Shown: in pieces, positions 7,617 through 15,752 of the stretch
Layout: every line of letters starts with the position of its first letter
Position numbering within the stretch: position 1 is the first letter of the stretch
From: JAHJQQ01 sp041739295
GTDB taxonomy: Bacteria; Pseudomonadota; Gammaproteobacteria; Thiohalobacterales; Thiohalobacteraceae
Direction: 5' to 3'
DNA: 22,696 nucleotides
Assembly: GCA_041739295.1 (NCBI GenBank)
Contig: JBGSOE010000397.1
Span: forward strand, 1 to 22,696
Position numbers and translations under genes: made by a program
The notes under the pieces: generated by a model
Database searches by the model: none
Seen by the model: only the letters and a program-made list of their open reading frames with translations
Told to the model about the DNA's origin: nothing

Positions 7617-7853
7617 TGATCTGTTGAATATGACAGATGTATGCGGATTAATTCATTTTGGTGATTGGTTGCTAAGTGTCAGGAAACGGGCTGAGGTTCG
7701 ACCAATATGCACACTGGTGAAATGCAGAACACAAACACACAGTTTTTGTTCCGGGTCGCATAGAGGAGCGCCGGCAAACTAGGTGACACGTCTACCCACA
7801 TATGAAAAATTTACGGTCAAATTGACTCTATGACCAAGCGGAGAGGAATGACA

Positions 7854-8828
7854 ATGCAGATTGCAATGGTGGGGCTGGGGCGCATGGGCGCCAATATGGC
7901 ACGCCGCCTGATGCGCGATGGACATACGTGCGTTGTGTACGATCACAACCCTGAGGCGGTGGCGCAGCTGGTGGCGGAGGGCGCAGCGGGAGCCGCAAGT
8001 CTGCGGGAATTGGCAGAGAAACTCGCGCCACCACGCACGGCCTGGATCATGGTGCCGTCAGGTGAGATCACGGAAAGCGCCGTCATGGAGTTGGCTGATT
8101 CCTTCGCCGTCGACGATGTCATCATTGATGGTGGCAACAGTTACTTCAAGGACGATGTGCGACGGGCACGGGAGCTCGCTGAACGCGGCATCCATTACCT
8201 CGATGCCGGAACCAGTGGTGGTGTGTGGGGGCTGGAGCGGGGTTATTGCTTGATGGTAGGCGGTAACGCCGCGGTGGCGAGACGGTTGGAACCCGTGTTC
8301 CACAGTTTGGCTCCAGGCGGCTCCGGTATCGCGCCCGTGCCAGGGAGAATCTCTGGAGGCAGTGCAGAACTGGGTTGGCTCTACTGTGGCCCAGCGGGGT
8401 CGGGCCACTTCGTTAAGATGGTACACAACGGTATCGAGTACGGTCTGATGCAGGCCTATGCCGAAGGGTTCGACATTTTGCGGAATGCTAACGTCGAATC
8501 TCTACCCGAAGGTGAGCGATACACCTTCGACTTGGGCGATATCGCAGAGTTATGGCGACGTGGCAGCGTGGTGACTTCTTGGCTACTTGATTTATCAGCG
8601 GAGGCTCTGGCGCGCAATCCCGACCTATCGAATTACAGCGGCTTCGTACAAGACTCCGGCGAGGGCCGTTGGACAGTGCAGGCAGCGATTGATGAGGCCG
8701 TCCCGGCAGAAGTACTCACTGCGGCACTCTACGCCCGGTTTCGTTCCCGTCAGGTACACACCTTCGCTGAGAAGATGCTGTCCGCAATGCGCCAGGGTTT
8801 CGGTGGTCATATCGAGCCGGTCAAATAG
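7854..8828 (+). CDS. gnd: 6-phosphogluconate dehydrogenase (decarboxylating), short form, 324 aa
   Basis: The enzyme oxidatively decarboxylates 6-phosphogluconate to ribulose 5-phosphate. The N-terminal Rossmann fold has GLGRMGANMARRL (residues 7-19). Asp30 at the end of the second strand (VVYDHNPE) is the position that usually marks NAD+ preference in the short 6PGDH class; NADP+ enzymes carry Asn-Arg-Thr there. DGGNSYFKD (92-100), GTSGGVWGLERGYCLMVGG (119-137) and GHFVKMVHNGIEYGLMQAY (184-202, catalytic Lys188 and Asn192) are intact. The ATG at 7854 is chosen because AGAGG lies about 8 bases upstream and it opens directly on the nucleotide fold. It is 9 bp ahead of zwf, clearly co-transcribed. 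CGACCAAT lies upstream at 7699-7706. Confidence 0.94.
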   Translation: MQIAMVGLGRMGANMARRLMRDGHTCVVYDHNPEAVAQLVAEGAAGAASLRELAEKLAPPRTAWIMVPSGEITESAVMELADSFAVDDVIIDGGNSYFKDDVRRARELAERGIHYLDAGTSGGVWGLERGYCLMVGGNAAVARRLEPVFHSLAPGGSGIAPVPGRISGGSAELGWLYCGPAGSGHFVKMVHNGIEYGLMQAYAEGFDILRNANVESLPEGERYTFDLGDIAELWRRGSVVTSWLLDLSAEALARNPDLSNYSGFVQDSGEGRWTVQAAIDEAVPAEVLTAALYARFRSRQVHTFAEKMLSAMRQGFGGHIEPVK

Positions 8829-8837
8829 GAATCTCCC

Positions 8838-10385
8838 GTGCCTTCTCAAATAGACCTTACTACACACATCGACCTGCCAGTTGCGTTTCTGCCCCAGGCC
8901 GATCCCTGCGTGCTGGTGATATTCGGTGCCACCGGTGACCTGACCCAGCGAAAACTGATGCCTGCCTTGTTCCATCTTGCTTGTATGGGCTGCATCGCCG
9001 GACAATTCCAGGTTGTTGGTATCGGCCTCCAGTCAATGAGCGACGATGTTTTCCGTGAGTACTTAAAAGAAAGTGTGGCTGACTCCACTGAGATCAAGGA
9101 TTTTAATGTTGACGAGTGGCGCGCCTTCGCAGCGCGCATTACGTATCTTTCAGGGGATTTCCTCGATCCATCAACCCATCAGCGATTGGCAGTCCACTTA
9201 GACGCTATACCCGTAGGTAATCGTATGTATTACCTGGCCACGTCACCGTCTGCCGCGCCTGACATCATACGGAATCTGGCAGCCGTTGGATTAAACGGAG
9301 AGCAGCGCGGCTGGACACGCATCGTTATCGAAAAACCCTTCGGTCGTGATCTGGATTCGGCGCAGGCGCTTAATGTCACGGTGGCGGCAGCCTTTGAGGA
9401 AAGACAGATCTATCGCATAGATCATTATCTGGGCAAGGAGACGGTGCAGAACATTCTTTTCTTCCGGTTCAGTAATGCCTTGTTCGAGCCGGTATGGAAC
9501 CGTAGTCATGTGGATTATGTCGAGATCACCGCCGCTGAGCCTCTGGGCGTGGGGCATCGCGCCAAGTATTACCAGGAATCCGGCGCGCTCAGAGACATGG
9601 TGGCCAATCACTTGATGCAACTGCTCGCACTCACGGCTATGGAGGCGCCCGTGGCATTCGACGCTGATGCAGTACGTGACAAGAAAATTGAAGTCTGGCG
9701 CAGTATCCGCCCGATGACACCGGAGGAGGTAGCGGACCGCAGCGTGCGTGGGCAATATACAGCCGGCACGATCGGTGGTGAGCATGTGAGCAGTTGGCGG
9801 GAAGAACTGACTGACCTTGCTGATTCCCGAACCGAGACATACGTTGCGCTCGACATGCGCATCGACAACTGGCGTTGGGCGGGAGTGCCATTCTACCTGC
9901 GCACGGGTAAAAGGCTGGCGCGTCAGGTCACCGAGATCGCCGTGCATTTCAAACATCCGCCCTTGAGTCTGTTTCCTCGCGAGGAAGCACTCACATCCAA
10001 CGTCATCGCAATGCGCCTCCAGCCAGATGAAGGTATCAGTCTTGCCTTCGGCGCCAAGCAGCCAGGCACGGAACGCCGCGCTGTGCCAGTTTCCATGGAT
10101 TTTTGCTACCGACAGTCCTTCGGTGATAACCCTCCATCGGCTTATGCAGCACTGCTTCTGGATGCCATGCGCGGTGACGCCACCCTGTTTACTCGGCGCG
10201 ATGGCGTCGAAGCGCAATGGCGCATCATCACTCCCATCAAAGAGGCATGGTCGGCGCAGAGTGAAGGCATGCTGCCCGGCTATGCTGCCGGATCCGAAGG
10301 TCCGATAGAGGCTGACAACTTACTCGCTCGCAACGGCCATTGCTGGCGTTCCATTTTCGACAATGTGGGCATGTGTAATGTCTGA
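8838..10385 (+). CDS. zwf: Glucose-6-phosphate 1-dehydrogenase, 515 aa
   Basis: This enzyme catalyses the first step of the oxidative pentose phosphate pathway: glucose 6-phosphate to 6-phosphogluconolactone with NAD(P)H formation. The dinucleotide motif GATGDLTQRKL is at 30-40, EKPFGRDLDSAQALN at 165-179, and the substrate/catalytic block RIDHYLGKETVQN at 193-205. Length is normal (about 490-515). The start is GTG at 8838, with AGGAA just after the gnd stop as ribosome site. The 3' end overlaps glk by eight bases, so gnd-zwf-glk form one translationally coupled unit. No opcA or pgl homologue is seen nearby. Confidence 0.96.
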   Translation: MPSQIDLTTHIDLPVAFLPQADPCVLVIFGATGDLTQRKLMPALFHLACMGCIAGQFQVVGIGLQSMSDDVFREYLKESVADSTEIKDFNVDEWRAFAARITYLSGDFLDPSTHQRLAVHLDAIPVGNRMYYLATSPSAAPDIIRNLAAVGLNGEQRGWTRIVIEKPFGRDLDSAQALNVTVAAAFEERQIYRIDHYLGKETVQNILFFRFSNALFEPVWNRSHVDYVEITAAEPLGVGHRAKYYQESGALRDMVANHLMQLLALTAMEAPVAFDADAVRDKKIEVWRSIRPMTPEEVADRSVRGQYTAGTIGGEHVSSWREELTDLADSRTETYVALDMRIDNWRWAGVPFYLRTGKRLARQVTEIAVHFKHPPLSLFPREEALTSNVIAMRLQPDEGISLAFGAKQPGTERRAVPVSMDFCYRQSFGDNPPSAYAALLLDAMRGDATLFTRRDGVEAQWRIITPIKEAWSAQSEGMLPGYAAGSEGPIEADNLLARNGHCWRSIFDNVGMCNV

Positions 10386-11373
10386 AACCCCCATATTGGC
10401 GGGTGATATAGGCGGTACTAAGAGTAATCTGGCCCTAGTTCGCGGCTCTTCTAAAACGCCCGAGATAATGTTCGTTCGTACCTACCAGAATCGTGAATTC
10501 ACTAGCCTTGCCGAGGTGGTGCACCGCTTTCTAGCCGTCACTGGCCTGTCAGTCACCCGTGCTTGTTTCGGTGTGGCTGGTGCAGTGATGGCAGGGGAAA
10601 GTGTATTACCCAACCTGGGTTGGTGTCTCTCAGAACAGGCATTAGCCCGTGATTTAGGGTTGCAGTCGGTCCGCCTCGTCAATGATCTGGAGGCCACTGC
10701 GCTCGGCATCGCCACATTGTCACCAGAACAAGTTTACATCCTTAATCATGGCCAATCCCGCCCTGGTGGAAACCGAGCATTGATCGCTGCTGGTACCGGC
10801 CTGGGGATGGCCCTGATGTTGCCAGAGGGTCCCGGCTGGCGGATTGCTGCATCAGAGGGTGGCCATGTAGATTTCGCGCCGCGTGACGAGGAGCAGATCG
10901 AGTTATTGCGCGTTCTTAAACGACGGTATGGCCACGTGAGTTGCGAACGTGTGGTGTCCGGTCCCGGACTTGTAAACATCTATCGTTCTCTGCGTGATGA
11001 AGCGAACCTGGAAGAGCCGGACTGGTTGGCTGACAGGCTGAAGCGCTCTGATGACGCAGCCGCTGTTATTGCTCAGGTGGGGCTGGCCAATGAGGCAGCT
11101 ATCGCTATCAATACCCTGGATCTGTTTTTGTCCGCCTACGGGGCGGTAGCGGGGAATCTGGCATTGACCGCGTTTTCCACCGATGGGCTCTATATAGGTG
11201 GTGGGATCGCCCCAAAATTGCTGGATAGATTTCCGCACAGCGGCTTTATGTCTGCCTTTACGGGCAAAGGGCGTTTCGCTGAACTGTTGGCTGAGATACC
11301 TGTGTATATCATCCTGGAACCTATGACTGCCCTGCGTGGCGCGGGAAGTCAGGCGCTCTCCATCCCTTTATGA
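10378..11373 (+). CDS. glk: Glucokinase, 331 aa
   Basis: Glucokinase phosphorylates glucose with ATP to glucose 6-phosphate, the substrate of the preceding zwf product. It belongs to the bacterial Glk family rather than the ROK repressor family. Visible motifs are the phosphate-binding GDIGGTKSNLALV (9-21), LVNDLEATALG (with the catalytic Asp), AAGTGLGMALM, SEGGHVDFAPRDEEQ, RVVSGPGLVNIY and the late YIGGGIAPK. The ATG at 10378 overlaps the zwf stop by eight bases. An upstream in-frame start at 10363 would extend the overlap and is less likely. Length is normal. An imperfect hairpin follows directly after the stop. Confidence 0.94.
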   Translation: MSETPILAGDIGGTKSNLALVRGSSKTPEIMFVRTYQNREFTSLAEVVHRFLAVTGLSVTRACFGVAGAVMAGESVLPNLGWCLSEQALARDLGLQSVRLVNDLEATALGIATLSPEQVYILNHGQSRPGGNRALIAAGTGLGMALMLPEGPGWRIAASEGGHVDFAPRDEEQIELLRVLKRRYGHVSCERVVSGPGLVNIYRSLRDEANLEEPDWLADRLKRSDDAAAVIAQVGLANEAAIAINTLDLFLSAYGAVAGNLALTAFSTDGLYIGGGIAPKLLDRFPHSGFMSAFTGKGRFAELLAEIPVYIILEPMTALRGAGSQALSIPL

Positions 11374-11403
11374 CACGGATGCAAGTGGCGAAGCTGCTCC
11401 GTG
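11374..11403 (+). terminator. Hairpin directly after glk, possible terminator
   Basis: CACGGA at the glk stop pairs with TCCGTG, and the stem extends inward by GCA/TGC with one bulged T. The position fits transcript-end formation, but no T-tract follows, so termination might need Rho or the structure may only stabilise the 3' end. Confidence 0.35.
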
Positions 11404-11445
11404 CCGCATGACAATGTTCCCCTGCCTTAGGGCGCACTGTAAGGA

Positions 11446-11467
11446 ATTGGTCGTTGGAACGACCAAT
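11446..11467. promoter_or_regulatory. Perfect-arm 22-bp inverted repeat, operator-like
   Basis: Ten-base arms ATTGGTCGTT and AACGACCAAT are separated by only GG, a spacing too tight for a good RNA hairpin but natural for a dimeric regulator. The core octamer ATTGGTCG recurs upstream of tal (5245, and inverted at 5371) and upstream of gnd (inverted at 7699). The regulator is unknown. Confidence 0.45.
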
Positions 11468-11746
11468 ACTAGTGCGAGCCCCGTTATCGATTAATCCGAG
11501 CGGATATCTCTCAGCTGATTTGCAATTGGTGATCACACCTGAGCGCTACGCTGACTACATTCAACAGGATGCGCGCAGCGATTGAGAATGACGAATAAGT
11601 CCAGGTAACGAGGCGGTCTGTTTGAGTTTCGCCTGAAAAACCATTACGCGCTCTATTGTGCAAAAAATGAAGATGAAATTAATGAAGACCAGACATTACT
11701 CTCGACTTAACGCTTTGGTGAAAGGGGAGCCTCACAAGGCAGAATT

Positions 11747-12535
11747 ATGCTCGGATTCATAGAGAAAATTGGCGATTACACACTCTTCAGGCTGCATCAG
11801 ACAGGACGCATGGGGCTGTTCTTTTCGAATTGTCTGGCAAGCATTGTCACGCCGCCATTCCAGATCTTCGCGGTGACCCGGCAAATTTATTTCATCGGCG
11901 CCCGTTCTGTCACGGTTGTACTGGTTACCGGCTTGTTCACGGGTATGGTCCTCGGGCTGCAGGGCTACCACACTCTGACGCGTTTTCACTCTGAGGAATT
12001 GTTGGGTTCAGTAGTCGCGCTGAGCCTAATCCGGGAATTAGGTCCGGTATTGACCGCGCTCATGGTTATTGGCCGCGCCGGTTCGGCGATTTGTGCAGAA
12101 ATCGGGATTATGCGCAATTCCGAACAGATCGATGCGCTTAAGTGCATGGCTATCGATCCGTATAAATACATCATGGCCCCCAAAATAGTGGCCATGCTTA
12201 TATCTGTTCCATTACTTACCGCACTGTTCGATGTGATCGGTATCTTCGGCGGCTACCTAGTTGGTGTCATCCTTCTGGGCGTCAGCGAAGGCGCGTACAT
12301 CCAGGGTATGTACGCAAGTGTCGCATGGGATGACGTCTGGATGGGCTTGGTTAAATCCGTGATATTCGGTCTTCTGATGGTCGGAATTTCAGCTGCAAAA
12401 GGCTATTACATTCATCTGGAACGCAACGGTGCATTTGGGGCGGAGGGTGTAAGTCGCGTTACTACCGATGCTGTTGTGGCCTCGTCGGTAGCGGTCCTGG
12501 TATGGGATTATCTGATCAGTGCTGTGCTGATTTGA
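11747..12535 (+). CDS. mlaE: MlaE-family permease of the phospholipid ABC transporter, 262 aa
   Basis: This is the inner-membrane permease of the Mla system, which moves phospholipid between the inner membrane and the periplasmic carrier to keep outer-membrane asymmetry. Typical MlaE features are the amphipathic N-terminus, then TVVLVTGLFTGMVLGLQGY, the LIRELGPVLTALMVIGRAGSA block, EIGIMRNSEQIDALKCMAIDP (coupling region with EQIDAL) and C-terminal helices ending VLVWDYLISAVLI. Length is normal. AAGG precedes the ATG at 11747. It heads the operon mlaE-F-D-A-C, whereas the E. coli order is mlaF-E-D-C-B. Confidence 0.94.
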   Translation: MLGFIEKIGDYTLFRLHQTGRMGLFFSNCLASIVTPPFQIFAVTRQIYFIGARSVTVVLVTGLFTGMVLGLQGYHTLTRFHSEELLGSVVALSLIRELGPVLTALMVIGRAGSAICAEIGIMRNSEQIDALKCMAIDPYKYIMAPKIVAMLISVPLLTALFDVIGIFGGYLVGVILLGVSEGAYIQGMYASVAWDDVWMGLVKSVIFGLLMVGISAAKGYYIHLERNGAFGAEGVSRVTTDAVVASSVAVLVWDYLISAVLI

Positions 12536-12556
12536 TGAGCGCAAGGAATCTGTACG

Positions 12557-13384
12557 TTGCTAAGTCAACATAGGATGGAAATAGTGAGCGAGCCACAGGC
12601 AAAGATTGCCATTGAGATGATCAACGTGGAGAAATCATTCTGTGGTCAGAAGGTTCTTGATGGCATACAGCTCTCGATTGTCGAGGGAAAGACCACGATC
12701 ATCACTGGTGCGAGCGGACAGGGAAAGAGCGTGATTCTCAAACATATGCTGGGACTCATACATCCGGACAAAGGTGTTGTGCGCGTCTTGGATCAGGATA
12801 TCAACAGTATTGGAAAAAAGGGGCGGAGAAGCCTGCGCGAGCACTTTGGAGTGCTTTTTCAGAACGTGGCTCTGTTCGATTCCATGACCGTTTATGAGAA
12901 CGTAGCATTGCCTTTGCGTGAACGCGGAAAATTAACGGAAGCAGTAATCCGCGCAAATGTTGAAGAGAAACTGTTGCTGATGGATTTGCACGATATAAAC
13001 CATAAATACCCTACGCAACTCAGTGGTGGCATGAAAAAACGAGTTGGGTTGGCCAGGGCTCTGGTATTGAATCCGAGTATCGTCTTCTTTGATGAGCCAA
13101 CAACGGGTCTGGATGTTCATAGAAGCAATGAGATCTACCGGTTGTTCTATCGCACCCAACAAGAGCTCGGTTACACCGCAATCATCGTCAGTCATGATGT
13201 GCCGAGAATATTTAAATTATCCGATTATGTGGCGCTCCTGGCAGATGGAAAAATACAGGGTTGCATACCGCCGAACGAGTTTCAGCGATCTAAGAATCCT
13301 AAAATCAGGGCGTTTGTTGAAACGACCATGGGTTCTATATACCTGAGTGAACAAGAGGAGCAGTCATTCCATGCGCCGAATTAA
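12557..13384 (+). CDS. mlaF: MlaF-family ATP-binding protein of the phospholipid ABC transporter, about 270-275 aa
   Basis: This is the cytoplasmic ATPase partner of MlaE. Walker A (GASGQGKS), the Q-loop region (FGVLFQNVALFDSMTVYENVALPL), the ABC signature LSGGMKKRVGLARAL, Walker B IVFFDEPTTGLD and the H-loop SHD are all intact. The start is uncertain. TTG at 12557 has AAGGA nine bases upstream, while ATG at 12575 and GTG at 12584 are in frame but poorly served. The stop overlaps mlaD by 14 bases. Because no mlaB (STAS) gene is present, the usual MlaB-assisted assembly of the ATPase must be absent here or provided from elsewhere. Confidence 0.93.
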   Translation: MLSQHRMEIVSEPQAKIAIEMINVEKSFCGQKVLDGIQLSIVEGKTTIITGASGQGKSVILKHMLGLIHPDKGVVRVLDQDINSIGKKGRRSLREHFGVLFQNVALFDSMTVYENVALPLRERGKLTEAVIRANVEEKLLLMDLHDINHKYPTQLSGGMKKRVGLARALVLNPSIVFFDEPTTGLDVHRSNEIYRLFYRTQQELGYTAIIVSHDVPRIFKLSDYVALLADGKIQGCIPPNEFQRSKNPKIRAFVETTMGSIYLSEQEEQSFHAPN

Positions 13385-13817
13385 TATTGAACTCATTGTT
13401 GGTTTTTTCATGTTGATGGGCTTTCTAAGCTTTGCCTATCTCACCGTCAGGCTTGGTGATATCGGTGTGTTTCCCGACGACGGATATACCCTGACTGCTC
13501 AGTTTACCTCTATATCTGGTTTGAAATCGGGTGCAGCCGTGGAACTCGCTGGCGTCCAAGTCGGCAAGGTTGCAAACATCCAGCTCAACAGCGCAGGCAG
13601 CGAGGCCCTTGTTACGCTGGCCATCGATCGCGGTATCACTGTTCAAGACGACAGTATCGCCTCGGTGCGCACCGCAGGCCTTATTGGCGACAAATACATC
13701 AAATTACAGCTTGGCGGCAGCGAACGGATTCTCAAGACAGGCGATGAAATTACGGAGACTGAATCGGCGGTAGACATAGAAGAACTTATCAGCAAGTACA
13801 TTTTCCAGAAGGATTGA
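13371..13817 (+). CDS. mlaD: MlaD, MCE-domain periplasmic substrate-binding protein, 148 aa
   Basis: MlaD is anchored by one N-terminal helix (INIELIVGFFMLMGFLSFAYL) and carries a single MCE domain that forms the hexameric lipid tunnel on top of MlaE. The MCE motif is seen as ISGLKSGAAVELAGVQVGKV, then VRTAGLIGDKYIKLQLGG. The C-terminus (AVDIEELISKYIF) matches the short helical tail of this subfamily. The ATG at 13371 lies inside the end of mlaF with GAGGAG about 10 bases upstream. Length is normal for single-MCE MlaD. Confidence 0.93.
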   Translation: MRRINIELIVGFFMLMGFLSFAYLTVRLGDIGVFPDDGYTLTAQFTSISGLKSGAAVELAGVQVGKVANIQLNSAGSEALVTLAIDRGITVQDDSIASVRTAGLIGDKYIKLQLGGSERILKTGDEITETESAVDIEELISKYIFQKD

Positions 13818-13829
13818 TGGGAGAACATT

Positions 13830-14561
13830 ATGAATAAGCTGATTGTCGTGTTGCTCTTGCTCCCGTTGACCTACATTCCTGGAGTCACACAGGCAGATGT
13901 TGCGACCTCAGGTGCATTGCCGGTGGACGAGTTTGAAACAGAAGCCCAACAGGTTGTTGTCTCTGATCCATTAGAGCGATTTAACAGGGGGATTTTCTGG
14001 TTCAATGACAAGGCTTATTTCTACGTCATGAAGCCGGTCGCACGCGGCCTGCGAGTGATCCCTGCGCCCGCGCGCAACGCTTTGAGTAATGCCTTCCACA
14101 ATCTTGCAACTCCGATACGCTTCATCAACGCATTTCTGCAATTGAAATTTCGCGACTCTGGTACGGAAGTGAGCCGATTTGCAATCAACAGCACGATCGG
14201 TGTTTTGGGGTTATTTGATCCGGCAGCGAGCCATTTTAATCTGAAACCCAAGGAGGAGGACTTCGGCCAGACCCTTGCACACTATGGGGTAGGTTCCGGC
14301 GCATACATTGTGCTTCCGTTGCTTGGGCCATCCAATCTGCGGGATACCACGGGCGGCTTTGCGGATGTCTTCCTTGATCCTATCTACTACATTACTGATG
14401 AGGAGGCGCCGGATTACGTTGCAGTGAAGGCAGTCGAAACGGTGAATACCCTGTCTTTAGACAAAGACAGCTATGAAGCCATCAAGCGTGACCGCCTGGA
14501 TCCTTATGCAGTTATCCGCTCCGCTTACGCACAACGTCGTGCAGCCATGATCAATGAATAG
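13830..14561 (+). CDS. mlaA: MlaA/VacJ-family protein without lipobox, 243 aa
   Basis: MlaA is the outer-membrane ring that removes mislocalised phospholipid from the outer leaflet. The family core is clear: DPLERFNRGIFWFND, ALSNAFHNLATPIRFINAFLQ, RFAINSTIGVLGLFDPA, EDFGQTLAHYGVGSGAYIVLPLLGPSNLRDTTG and the late YYITDEE block. The N-terminus (KLIVVLLLLPLTYIPGVTQA) is a signal peptide ending in an AxA-like VTQA. No cysteine is seen there or in the rest of the protein, so it cannot be a lipoprotein as E. coli MlaA is. GGGAG lies 7 bases before the ATG. Having mlaA inside the transporter operon, between mlaD and mlaC, supports the assignment. The stop overlaps an upstream in-frame start of mlaC. 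Confidence 0.92.
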   Translation: MNKLIVVLLLLPLTYIPGVTQADVATSGALPVDEFETEAQQVVVSDPLERFNRGIFWFNDKAYFYVMKPVARGLRVIPAPARNALSNAFHNLATPIRFINAFLQLKFRDSGTEVSRFAINSTIGVLGLFDPAASHFNLKPKEEDFGQTLAHYGVGSGAYIVLPLLGPSNLRDTTGGFADVFLDPIYYITDEEAPDYVAVKAVETVNTLSLDKDSYEAIKRDRLDPYAVIRSAYAQRRAAMINE

Positions 14562-14601
14562 CATTGATACAGATAATTCATATGTGACAAAGGGGCAAAT
14601 T

Positions 14602-15258
14602 ATGGTAAACATCCCAATCTGCAAGACCGCACATCGAAAGGTTTCTGTAATCTCGACTTATTGGTTGATGCTCGCATCAATGCTGTTTTTGAGTGTGCTG
14701 ACACGCCCCGGATATGCGGCAAGTGGGCCGATGGAGCAAATACACGTTGCGGTGGAGACGGTTCTTGCAGAACTGCGCACGACAGAATCTGACCAAACAA
14801 CCAAACGTGCAAAGATATTCGAGATTATCGCCGCTCATTTCGATTTCCGTGAGATGGCCCAGCGAACGCTTGCCACCAACTGGAAAACAACGAGCGCCGA
14901 GGATAAGAAACGCTTTGTCGATCTTTATACCCGTCTACTGCAGTCGACATATATGGCTCACATTGAGAACTACACCAATCAGAAAGTCGAGTACCGGAAT
15001 GAAAGAATACGTAATTCGCAGGCCATCGTCGAGACAGTCATTATCGACGGCGGCACGGAGATCCCCATCAGCTACAAATTGCGCGATGAAGCAGGTGGTA
15101 AGTCCTGGCAGGTATACGATGTTGTGATTGAAGGGGTGAGTCTGATCGCCACCTATCGCGGCGAATATGCGGGGATCGTCAAGAACAATGGGATATCAGG
15201 GCTCTTGAGCCAACTCGAAGAAAAAATCCGTTCCCTTGAGCAGGCACCAACGACATGA
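14602..15258 (+). CDS. mlaC: MlaC, periplasmic phospholipid carrier (Ttg2D family), 218 aa
   Basis: MlaC is the soluble carrier that shuttles phospholipid across the periplasm between the MlaA complex and MlaD. The signal peptide (about residues 16-39, ending GYAA) is followed by the family pattern: FDFREMAQRTLATNWKTTS, then FVDLYTRLLQSTYMAHIENY, VIIDGGTEIPISYKLRD and WQVYDVVIEGVSLIATYR. The ATG at 14602 is preferred for AAGGGG 7 bases upstream and the correct signal-peptide geometry. An ATG at 14554 in the same frame overlaps mlaA but gives an odd polar N-terminus. The stop overlaps the next gene by four bases (ATGA), so that gene is translationally coupled. Confidence 0.92.
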   Translation: MVNIPICKTAHRKVSVISTYWLMLASMLFLSVLTRPGYAASGPMEQIHVAVETVLAELRTTESDQTTKRAKIFEIIAAHFDFREMAQRTLATNWKTTSAEDKKRFVDLYTRLLQSTYMAHIENYTNQKVEYRNERIRNSQAIVETVIIDGGTEIPISYKLRDEAGGKSWQVYDVVIEGVSLIATYRGEYAGIVKNNGISGLLSQLEEKIRSLEQAPTT

Positions 15259-15722
15259 TCGAACCCTCGGACGAACTGTTTCAAAGTATGAAAAAGGCGC
15301 AAAGTCTTTTCCACTTCTTTAAAGACGGTGAACTCGTGGATATCCCCCGCTATTTTACGCTGTACAAGGCGGCGGAGGGGGAGATAATCTGGAATGAGGG
15401 CGAACACTGCGATTACATGACCTTCATAGTGTCGGGATCACTGGAAGTCAAGAAAGAGACAGAATTCAAAGGCAGGCATATCACATTAGCCATCTACGGA
15501 GCCGGGTCCATCGCCGGTGAGTTGTGCATGCTTGATCATCAACCTAGAGCGGTTACGGCGACAGCAATTGAGGAAGTACGTCTTTTACTGCTTTCAAGCG
15601 ACATGTTTGAGCGCTTGTTGGAAGAGCATCCCAGATTAGGAATAAAACTCCTGAAGGGCATACTCCTGTCTACCTCAACACGGCTACGCAAATCCTTTGA
15701 CCGTCTGGTGACGGTATTTTGA
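15255..15722 (+). CDS. Stand-alone cyclic-nucleotide-binding-domain protein, 155 aa
   Basis: This is a single CRP-type beta-roll domain with no DNA-binding helix-turn-helix and no recognisable enzyme domain. The phosphate-binding cassette region is visible as GAGSIAGELCMLDHQPRAVTA (about 82-102), with the Gly-Glu-Leu (88-90) and Arg-Ala (98-99) that contact cyclic nucleotides in family members. Ligand binding is therefore possible. No signal peptide is seen, so it is cytoplasmic. It starts within the mlaC stop (ATGA), making it the last gene of the mla operon. A role in tuning the MlaEF ATPase or signalling envelope stress is an inference from position only. A MITE-like repeat begins 30 bases downstream. 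Confidence 0.85.
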   Translation: MIEPSDELFQSMKKAQSLFHFFKDGELVDIPRYFTLYKAAEGEIIWNEGEHCDYMTFIVSGSLEVKKETEFKGRHITLAIYGAGSIAGELCMLDHQPRAVTATAIEEVRLLLLSSDMFERLLEEHPRLGIKLLKGILLSTSTRLRKSFDRLVTVF

Positions 15723-15752
15723 GCCAATGTCTGCTAAATATTTCCATTCATT

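Larger units (their letters stand above)
11374..11746. other. 373-bp intergenic region between glk and the mla operon, with a 22-bp palindrome
   Basis: No gene was found. The stretch holds the post-glk hairpin (11374-11403) and a strikingly regular inverted repeat at 11446-11467 (arms ATTGGTCGTT and AACGACCAAT around GG). The mla promoter must lie further right, where the DNA becomes AT-rich (about 11640-11720). The palindrome lacks a T-tract and looks more like a protein-binding site than a terminator. Confidence 0.5.

Noticed and set aside
9291..10217. Long open frame antisense to zwf (308 codons) and other antisense frames such as 156-746, 6500-7147 and 16820-17197
   Set aside because: They lie opposite genes with clear family motifs, have no ribosome sites of note and show low-complexity or implausible composition. 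They are a by-product of codon bias.
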